The notes beneath the pieces were generated by a model. The model was not told the origin of the DNA, searched no databases, and saw only the letters and a program-made list of their open reading frames with translations. Shown piece by piece: positions 47,501 through 52,333 of a stretch of DNA of 52,333 nucleotides; position 1 is the stretch's first letter; every line of letters begins with the position of its first letter. Both the position numbers and the translations under genes were made by a program. This DNA comes from Rhodothermaeota bacterium MED-G12 (GTDB lineage Bacteria > Bacteroidota > Rhodothermia > Balneolales > Balneolaceae). The DNA is taken from assembly GCA_002457365.1 (NCBI GenBank), contig NTKP01000002.1, positions 1 to 52,333 of the forward strand. The letters run 5' to 3'.

Positions 47501-47749
47501 GAGGGAAGTGAAGCTAAGAACGAAATTGGTGAAATAAATGCTCCTACTCCAAACGACCGTATGTTTATTGGAATGAGGGGACTTTTCACTTCAACACATG
47601 CCCCTACTCAGATGCACAAAGACATGCTCGAAATTGGTAAAAGAGAATTTGTACCAATTGAGGCTGAACTTGAACGATTTGCTGCTGAAGTAATGCCGAG
47701 CTTAGAAGCTGCGCTGTCACAAACTAACGCTCCACCAATAGAAGAGTAA
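44501..47749 (+). CDS. Secreted VPS10/sortilin-like BNR-repeat protein
   Basis: A 1082-residue protein with a clear signal peptide (residues 1-25, LLLFLLTPSTFAQ). The body up to about 740 is a large beta-propeller, with many Asp-box (BNR) turns of the form SxDxGxxW: STDAGASW, TTDGGTTW, STDGGETW, SEDRGASW, SDDRGDSW, SEDGGENW, STNRGKSW and TVDGGKEW among them. The C-terminal third has a beta domain (VIQTLKGSARKGLNRATWNLR) and a Gly-rich loop RRGGGGGWFGGGF, then a helical or coiled-coil tail. Such proteins are common in Bacteroidota/Rhodothermota as VPS10-domain or 'glycosyl hydrolase' annotations, but enzymatic activity is not established. It is monocistronic, followed by a strong terminator. 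Confidence 0.9.
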   Translation: MIRQTSMWMLSWVLLLFLLTPSTFAQVGPDAAELNYSALSWRGVSTGFASGRISDIAIHPDDENLWYVAVGSGGVWKTENAGITWTPIFDRESSYSIGSVTIDPNNPNHIWVGTGENVGGRHVGFGDGVYKSTDAGASWTNMGLKASEHISKVMVHPENSDVVWVAAQGPLWTAGGERGLYKTTDGGTTWTKVLGDEEWVGVTDMVIDPRDPDVLYAATWQRHRTVAAYMGGGPGTGIHKSTDGGETWIELKKGIPGSNKGKIGLAISPQQPDIVYAAIELDRTKGGLYMSEDRGASWKKMSDMVSGGTGPHYYQELYASPHHFGRIYLMNVRTIVSNDHGRTYSNLPERNKHSDNHALAFRIDDPDYLLMGSDGGVYESYDHANNWRYIGNLPLTQYYKVAVDDELPFYNLYGGTQDNGTHEGPSATDLVEGIRNTDWKHILFADGHDTATEPGNPNIVYGETQRGGLHRIDRATGTVTFIQPQPLEGEDYERYNWDAPILVSPHSPTRLYFASHRVWRSDDRGDSWTPISGDLSRNQERMNLPIMGRIQSWDNAWDMNAMSDYNTITSLGESPLQEGLLYVGTDDGIIQVSEDGGENWNKIEVGSIKGIPATTFVNDIRADLHDVNTVYAALDNHKYGDFNPYIIKSTNRGKSWSIISSDLPERHLVWRVVQDHVAPNLLFAATEFGVYFTVDGGKEWIEFNTGLPTISVRDITIQRRENDLVAATFGRGYYIIDDISPLREISKETLAKDADLFPTRPAKWFMPRAVEIDPGASFFTAKNPEFGATFTYYLKDGLTTKKAERMKSERAIAADQDIPFPGWDALEEEMRETAPYIRISIADANGNVIQTLKGSARKGLNRATWNLRLASQNVVSLARRGGGGGWFGGGFMAVPGTYTAHLAKVEAGVVTTLDDPIEFEVVPLREASIPGPSFNEMLAFQNELTSFQRELTQFGQMLQKHMSHLQAMRTAHGLALNPSTELEKELHEAHMQMLELQELVEGSEAKNEIGEINAPTPNDRMFIGMRGLFTSTHAPTQMHKDMLEIGKREFVPIEAELERFAAEVMPSLEAALSQTNAPPIEE

Positions 47750-47779
47750 ATCGGCAGATTTCAAATAATTTTAAATACA

Positions 47780-47814
47780 AAGCCCCAAGTCATTTATCAC
47801 TTGGGGCTTTTTTA
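47780..47814 (+). terminator. Rho-independent terminator after the VPS10/BNR gene
   Basis: Stem AAGCCCCAAGT / ACTTGGGGCTT (47780-47790, 47799-47809) with an eight-base loop, followed by a run of T residues. It lies 30 bases after the stop codon. Confidence 0.93.
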
Positions 47815-47831
47815 TTGGTTTAAAATTCGAG

Positions 47832-47839
47832 TACATTTG
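47832..47839 (+). promoter_or_regulatory. Candidate -7 promoter element of the SGNH gene
   Basis: TACATTTG matches the Bacteroidota-type -7 consensus TAnnTTTG and sits 31 bases upstream of the SGNH hydrolase ATG, just after the terminator. A properly spaced -33 element is not obvious. Confidence 0.3.
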
Positions 47840-47870
47840 GTATATACAAACCCGCTTAAATACCTTCTAT

Positions 47871-49658
47871 ATGCACAAAGCGACGAAAAATACTGTCTTT
47901 TGGCTCATTACTTTATTTACTCCGATTATCATTTTACTGTTAACTGAAATGTCTTTAAGACTAGGCGGTTACGAATCGGAAAAACAAGATCTTTTCATTG
48001 AGGCCCCAAATACGCCGGATTATCTGATTGCAAATTCAAAATTTATTGAACGATACTTTCCTTCTTTTGTTCCTAAAATTGCCCCAAATGCGTTTCGAAA
48101 AGAAAAGGTGCAAAATACCTTTCGGATATTTGTCTTTGGCGGGTCGAGTGCCGAAGGATTTCCGTATAATTTTTATACTAGCTTCGCAGACCAGTTAAAA
48201 CAAAAACTTTTACTGAACACACAAGGTTTGTCGGTAGAAGTAATTAATTTAGGTATGACCGCGGTCAACTCATATGTGATTCATGATTTGGCCAAACGAG
48301 TCTTTCCCTATGAACCCGATGCAGTTATTATATATGCAGGACATAATGAATATTATGGGTCTTTTGGGGCAGCCACTACACAGTTTGGTTTTACCAATTC
48401 GATCGGACTAAAGCGATTGATTTTATGGCTTAAGGACTGGCGTGTATATCAATTCCTTGAGAACACGCTACAACTAGTTGGCGAAAATCAGGATACTAGC
48501 GAACGTCGTACTATGATGGCAAAGGTGATAAGTGAATCAGATATCCCAGTAGAGTCTGACATTTATCGTCATGGGATAGAGCAGTATCGCTCGAATATGA
48601 GCGATATTGTTAAACGCTTTGATAAAAATGGGATACCAATTTTCTTGGGTACATTAGCATCCAATCTCATGGATCAAGCTCCTTTGAGTGATAATCCAGA
48701 CGTTTTGGCTTTATATGAGCAAGCTCAAGCTACCTACGAAGAAGGACTCGTTGATGAAGCTTCTACCTTATTTCTGCAAGCCAAAGAGCTTGATGGTACC
48801 CGTTTTCGTGCACCTGAAGAAATGAACCATATTCTTACAAACATTACCCAAGAGACTTCGGCCGAGTTGGTACCTATTCAAGCTGTGCTACGGAACGCAT
48901 CAACCAGAAAAATAGAAGATACAAGCTTGTTTATAGATCACTTGCATCCGAACGATCGGGGACATAAAATTATAGCGAATACTTTTTTTGAGGCTATATC
49001 ACTCCTCCCAAAGCTACAAAGCTTCCTAAATCCGAATCCAATTGGCCCACCTTCAGAGATTAGCACCTTTGAAAAAGCATATGCAGAAATTAGTATTGCC
49101 CGACTTTTAGTAGGTTACCCTTTTGTAAAGAATGTTACTATCGATAATGAACTGCAGGTCTTTGAGCGTATCTATCGGTCTTATTTGAACATCAGCTATA
49201 TTGACTCAATAGCAGCTGTCGCCTCTAAACAGCAAGTATTTGTCCCTCTAGCACTGACTGAAGTAATAGCTAAAGCCTATTTAAAAGCTGATACCTTAGC
49301 TATTGTTCAACATTCCTACGATTTACTTAAATGGCAACTTCGACATCAAAATTTAATTGAAAGTAGTATCGAATTTACACTTAACAGTGGAAAGAATAAG
49401 GCATATATAATTAATATGTTACATCAAGTTATCAACGATGGAAATCTGGATACACGATATTTTGATTTACTTGCCTCTTTATATCTCTTAAATGAGAATA
49501 CTAAACAAGCCAAATATTGGTTAAAAGAGACTGAACGCCGTACTCCAAATGCACCGCGATTATTTTATAATTACTCTCGATATTATTTATTGGAAGGTGA
49601 TACTATAAAAGCACAAAAATATTATCAGCAATTTGTGCAAACTCAACGCCTGGATTAA
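47871..49658 (+). CDS. SGNH/GDSL hydrolase family protein with TPR-like C terminus
   Basis: A 595-residue protein anchored by an N-terminal helix (residues 10-27). Block I is FVFGGSSAEGFPYN, with likely nucleophile Ser93. Block II is VINLGMTAVNSY, block III IIYAGHNEYYGSFG with the oxyanion Asn, and block V FIDHLHPNDRGHKI with catalytic Asp and His, so all four SGNH blocks are present. The C-terminal 130 residues are helical, and LFYNYSRYYLLEGDTIKAQKYYQQF looks like a TPR. The enzyme probably de-esterifies an extracytoplasmic polymer or glycan, but the substrate is unknown. Base composition is more AT-rich than in the core genes to the left. Confidence 0.85.
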   Translation: MHKATKNTVFWLITLFTPIIILLLTEMSLRLGGYESEKQDLFIEAPNTPDYLIANSKFIERYFPSFVPKIAPNAFRKEKVQNTFRIFVFGGSSAEGFPYNFYTSFADQLKQKLLLNTQGLSVEVINLGMTAVNSYVIHDLAKRVFPYEPDAVIIYAGHNEYYGSFGAATTQFGFTNSIGLKRLILWLKDWRVYQFLENTLQLVGENQDTSERRTMMAKVISESDIPVESDIYRHGIEQYRSNMSDIVKRFDKNGIPIFLGTLASNLMDQAPLSDNPDVLALYEQAQATYEEGLVDEASTLFLQAKELDGTRFRAPEEMNHILTNITQETSAELVPIQAVLRNASTRKIEDTSLFIDHLHPNDRGHKIIANTFFEAISLLPKLQSFLNPNPIGPPSEISTFEKAYAEISIARLLVGYPFVKNVTIDNELQVFERIYRSYLNISYIDSIAAVASKQQVFVPLALTEVIAKAYLKADTLAIVQHSYDLLKWQLRHQNLIESSIEFTLNSGKNKAYIINMLHQVINDGNLDTRYFDLLASLYLLNENTKQAKYWLKETERRTPNAPRLFYNYSRYYLLEGDTIKAQKYYQQFVQTQRLD

Positions 49659-49664
49659 ATTCAT

Positions 49665-51359
49665 TTACATGTTTGAAGGAGACCAAATTTTGTACATTTC
49701 CTCAAACAATTCGGTATTAATATCAATATTTGCTTGACTACGCAGGCTATCAAGTTCAGTTTGGATTTTGCTAAACACTTTGAAAGATCGTTGTAAATTA
49801 TTTACGTTAGTTTCAGTATCAATCTCAGTGATCTCACGCTTGTTCACCTGTATTACCATCCAACCGGTCTGACTGGATGATGCAATTATCGGCGTTTCAA
49901 TGAGACTTTTTCGTACTAGATCATAATCACTTTCACTATTATCAATAGATGAGAAGTCCACCCTTTGGTAACCTGGGTATACAATCGGACTAATCCCTTG
50001 TTCAATTTTATTTTTTACACTCATTGCTTCTTCCATACTACTTACAGGTATTTTCCAATATTCAGCCTGTAATAATAAGTTTTTAGATGATATTAAACGA
50101 TCTCTAAAAGATTCAGGAACTATTAAAAATGTAGTATCTTTGATAGCTTGTATACTCATTTGATACTGATTAAGTTCTGACAATATTTCCACTGCCCTTT
50201 TTTCGACTTTTTGTTTTACTCGATCATCTTCATCATAATTTCTTTTTTGAGCCAATTCATATAAAACTTGGTTTCTTAAACCTCTACCAACAGAAGCTCC
50301 CAGTCTTAACTTAGACTCTTGAAAAGATAAATACGGTAACCAGTTTAGATACTCGCCAAAACTAAAGACTTGTAATTGTCCATCTAATTCATACGTTGTC
50401 AGCACCGCATTACCATCGAAAGAATTTGTTAATTTTTTTATTCTGTTATCTGTCCAAATTACTTCAGAGTTTTCTGGATTAACTGTTTCTTGTACGATAC
50501 TATTATTATCTAGATTTGAAATTATTTCACGTAACTCTATCAAATTTTGAGTATTAGTTTGAACATCTAATTCACTCATTAATTCATAAATATAATCATT
50601 TGATATCAATTGCTGTTTACGTAATCTAAGTTGACTCTCAATACCTTGCTTGCGGTACTGATACTCATCCTCTGCCAAAATAGCTGGAAATGTAATATGA
50701 TCAACAAATATAATATGATAACCCAACCTAGTTCTAATAGGTTTTGAGTATTCCCCTTCATTAGTTGAATATGCGGCTTCGGCAAATACATCATCCACAC
50801 CAAAATAATTTACTGGACCTAGATAACCTGCTGAAGAGTCATAATCTAACGTTTTATAGAATTTATTTGCTAAGTCAACAAAATTTATGTCTGACTCTAA
50901 TGAGTCATATGCTTGTTGTATTTCATCTTTATTCTTTGAGTAAAGATGCCTCACATAGACTGTTCTCTGTTTTTTTGCATAAGCTAGCCTAATTTCATCG
51001 TCAGTGAGAGGTTCTAACTTTTCATCCATTTCATCAACGAAGTAATTATCAATCATAGATTTTCTCTTCTGATAATCAACTGCAGCTTGATAGATAGGAT
51101 GATTCTTCAATCCTTTATTAATAGCAGAATTAGCCAATAATATATCATCAATCATTTTAGCCAAATGAACTTCACGTTCATTATTAGAATCATTTTTTCC
51201 AGTAGAGATAAGATGGGCTACATAAGAACTTTCAAAGTCGTAAACTGTACGTTCTACACCATCAACACTAAATAAAACCAAAAAATCACGGTCAATATAA
51301 GATGGCTCTGTGCAACCTAATATTAACCAAGATAGTACTAACAAGCTTTTCAGTTTCAT
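49665..51359 (-). CDS. Parvulin-type peptidyl-prolyl isomerase lipoprotein
   Basis: A 564-residue periplasmic foldase. The lipoprotein signal LLVLSWLILGC gives lipidated Cys16. Residues about 133-221 form a PpiC domain (VYVRHLYSKNKDEIQQAYDSLE, then DSSAGYLGPV and GEYSKPIRTRLGYHIIFVDHI). Residues about 430-508 (AEYWKIPVSSMEEAMSVKNKI to SSSQTGWMVIQVNKRE) look like a second, degenerate parvulin domain. The N-terminal 110 residues are SurA-like and helical. It follows the PorV-like gene by 38 bases on the same strand, suggesting a role in folding outer-membrane or secreted proteins. The gene is AT-rich. Confidence 0.83.
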   Translation of the reverse strand: MKLKSLLVLSWLILGCTEPSYIDRDFLVLFSVDGVERTVYDFESSYVAHLISTGKNDSNNEREVHLAKMIDDILLANSAINKGLKNHPIYQAAVDYQKRKSMIDNYFVDEMDEKLEPLTDDEIRLAYAKKQRTVYVRHLYSKNKDEIQQAYDSLESDINFVDLANKFYKTLDYDSSAGYLGPVNYFGVDDVFAEAAYSTNEGEYSKPIRTRLGYHIIFVDHITFPAILAEDEYQYRKQGIESQLRLRKQQLISNDYIYELMSELDVQTNTQNLIELREIISNLDNNSIVQETVNPENSEVIWTDNRIKKLTNSFDGNAVLTTYELDGQLQVFSFGEYLNWLPYLSFQESKLRLGASVGRGLRNQVLYELAQKRNYDEDDRVKQKVEKRAVEILSELNQYQMSIQAIKDTTFLIVPESFRDRLISSKNLLLQAEYWKIPVSSMEEAMSVKNKIEQGISPIVYPGYQRVDFSSIDNSESDYDLVRKSLIETPIIASSSQTGWMVIQVNKREITEIDTETNVNNLQRSFKVFSKIQTELDSLRSQANIDINTELFEEMYKIWSPSNM

Positions 51360-51397
51360 CCAACTTGTTATTTAAGACTTACAGAAATGGTTTTCAC

Positions 51398-52333
51398 CTA
51401 AAAGTAAAGCTTTACATCTATAATAGATGTTTGACCTAAATACTCAAATGGCACTTGTGCAAAATCAACACCAATTCCTATACCTGTAGAGGTTTTTAAA
51501 GTTAAACCAGTACCATATGTAAAATGTGAATCAACATTATTTCCTAGCAATAAATCTTTATAGCCAGCTCTCATATGAAATTTTACCGTATTCGATATAT
51601 AACTTAATTCAGCACCTGAATCTATATTTAATTTATTGTCATTAGTTTGTTGTACTTCACTCATGAGTAATAGCTCAAGATTCTTCGTTTTTATAGCTGG
51701 TGCCATAAAACCAAATTTGAATGACAAAGGTAATTCCCAATTATCTAATTTTACATTCCCAATTATTCCCTCATTGTTTCCCTCACTTTTTGGATCTAAA
51801 TCAACATATGTTTCCGAGTTTATGCCAGACATTTGCATATCTCTACCAAAATTAGTGATCGATGCCCCAATAGTTAAGCCGTTTAAATAATTTGTCTTCA
51901 ACAAGAATCCCAAATCTATTGCCAAAGCTTCAGCAGACATATCATAGATTTTCTGTTGGATTAATTTGACAGAACCACCAAAATGAAAAGAGTCTGTTAA
52001 CTTTTGAGCATATGAGATACCTATACTCAAATCGTGGGCACCAAAAGTTGCTCCTGTACCATCTTGGAGTTCAACTGTAGTTACATCCATACGACCATAA
52101 TCAACAAAATGAAGCCCTATTCCTAAACTTTGCCCTTCATTTTCACCAACAGGTACCACTATACCAGCTCCATAAATATCAACGTCAGCAAAGTATTCTG
52201 TGATACTTATAAAGCTAGAATTATATGAATCACCTGAATTTTTAACGGCCATACCAGCTGGATTCCAAAAAATTGACTCCGCACCGGATACGTTAATTGA
52301 ATTGGCATGACCTAAAGCATGACCTTTTGCACC
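51398..52333 (-). CDS. PorV/PorQ-family outer-membrane barrel protein (5' end cut by the window)
   Basis: At least 311 residues; the reading frame continues open through the right edge of the window, so the true start lies outside. The visible beginning reads AKGHALGHANSINVSG then AESIFWNPAGMAV, the typical ASAxYWNPAGLA signature of PorV/PorQ (UPF0164) barrels. Alternating beta strands (GIGLHFVDYGRMDVTTVE; FHFGGSVKLIQQKIYD; LPLSFKFGFMAP) follow, ending in the aromatic VKLYF. PorV acts in type IX secretion and its relatives are general outer-membrane proteins; no T9SS genes are in the window, so the role is open. An internal ATG at 52252 is not the start, because the conserved signature lies before it. 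Confidence 0.88.
   Translation of the reverse strand, partial: GAKGHALGHANSINVSGAESIFWNPAGMAVKNSGDSYNSSFISITEYFADVDIYGAGIVVPVGENEGQSLGIGLHFVDYGRMDVTTVELQDGTGATFGAHDLSIGISYAQKLTDSFHFGGSVKLIQQKIYDMSAEALAIDLGFLLKTNYLNGLTIGASITNFGRDMQMSGINSETYVDLDPKSEGNNEGIIGNVKLDNWELPLSFKFGFMAPAIKTKNLELLLMSEVQQTNDNKLNIDSGAELSYISNTVKFHMRAGYKDLLLGNNVDSHFTYGTGLTLKTSTGIGIGVDFAQVPFEYLGQTSIIDVKLYF

Overview
The window looks like ordinary chromosome from a Balneolales/Rhodothermota-type bacterium (the deep relatives of Bacteroidota). The evidence is the combination of a DUF3078 outer-membrane protein, a PorV/PorQ-family barrel, a secreted VPS10/BNR-repeat protein, class II DAHP synthase, separate SecD and SecF followed by a STAS protein, a K+-dependent membrane pyrophosphatase, moderate GC content and mostly weak Shine-Dalgarno sequences. 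The lineage is inferred from gene content, not from a marker phylogeny. There is no phage, insertion sequence, integrase, CRISPR array or rRNA operon. I find 40 protein genes (one cut by the right edge) and one tRNA.

Layout. 0-4 kb (+): lysA, a truncated and degenerate aspartokinase homologue, and an ABC-F ATPase. 4-14 kb (-): VOC protein, rnhA, pyrF, the feoA-feoA-feoB iron operon with a palindromic operator, a hypothetical protein, membrane pyrophosphatase, pth, rplY, prs and tRNA-Gln(UUG). 14-17 kb (+): PyrR-like phosphoribosyltransferase, DUF3078 protein and a PLP decarboxylase. 17-23.5 kb (-): a protein quality-control block (clpB, htrA, hsp20) followed by class II DAHP synthase. 23.5-31.6 kb (+): uvrA, a small exported unknown, secD, secF, a STAS protein and purA. 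31.6-34.8 kb (-): sodium symporter, rdgB and an adenosine kinase-like PfkB kinase. 34.8-40.3 kb, mixed strands: NUDIX, FAD oxidoreductase, M20 amidohydrolase, a DUF4097 solenoid protein and mnmD. 40.3-44.1 kb (-): serA, engB and purF. 44.5-52.3 kb: a large secreted VPS10/BNR protein, SGNH hydrolase, parvulin lipoprotein and PorV-like barrel, with visibly more AT-rich DNA toward the right end.

Functional themes. Nucleotide metabolism is heavily represented: prs makes PRPP, purF and purA act in purine synthesis, pyrF in pyrimidine synthesis, the PyrR-like protein in control or salvage, the PfkB kinase in nucleoside salvage, and rdgB and NUDIX in sanitation. Amino-acid synthesis (lysA, serA, DAHP synthase), envelope export (SecDF, HtrA, parvulin, barrels) and stress proteins make up most of the rest.

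No obvious novel defence or mobile system is present. The most interesting items are the truncated aspartokinase-like protein in the lysA operon, a FAD oxidoreductase near a stand-alone mnmD that could supply the missing MnmC1 step, a six-unit 18-residue GGHI solenoid, the feo operator, and several unexplained repeat or palindrome clusters between genes.
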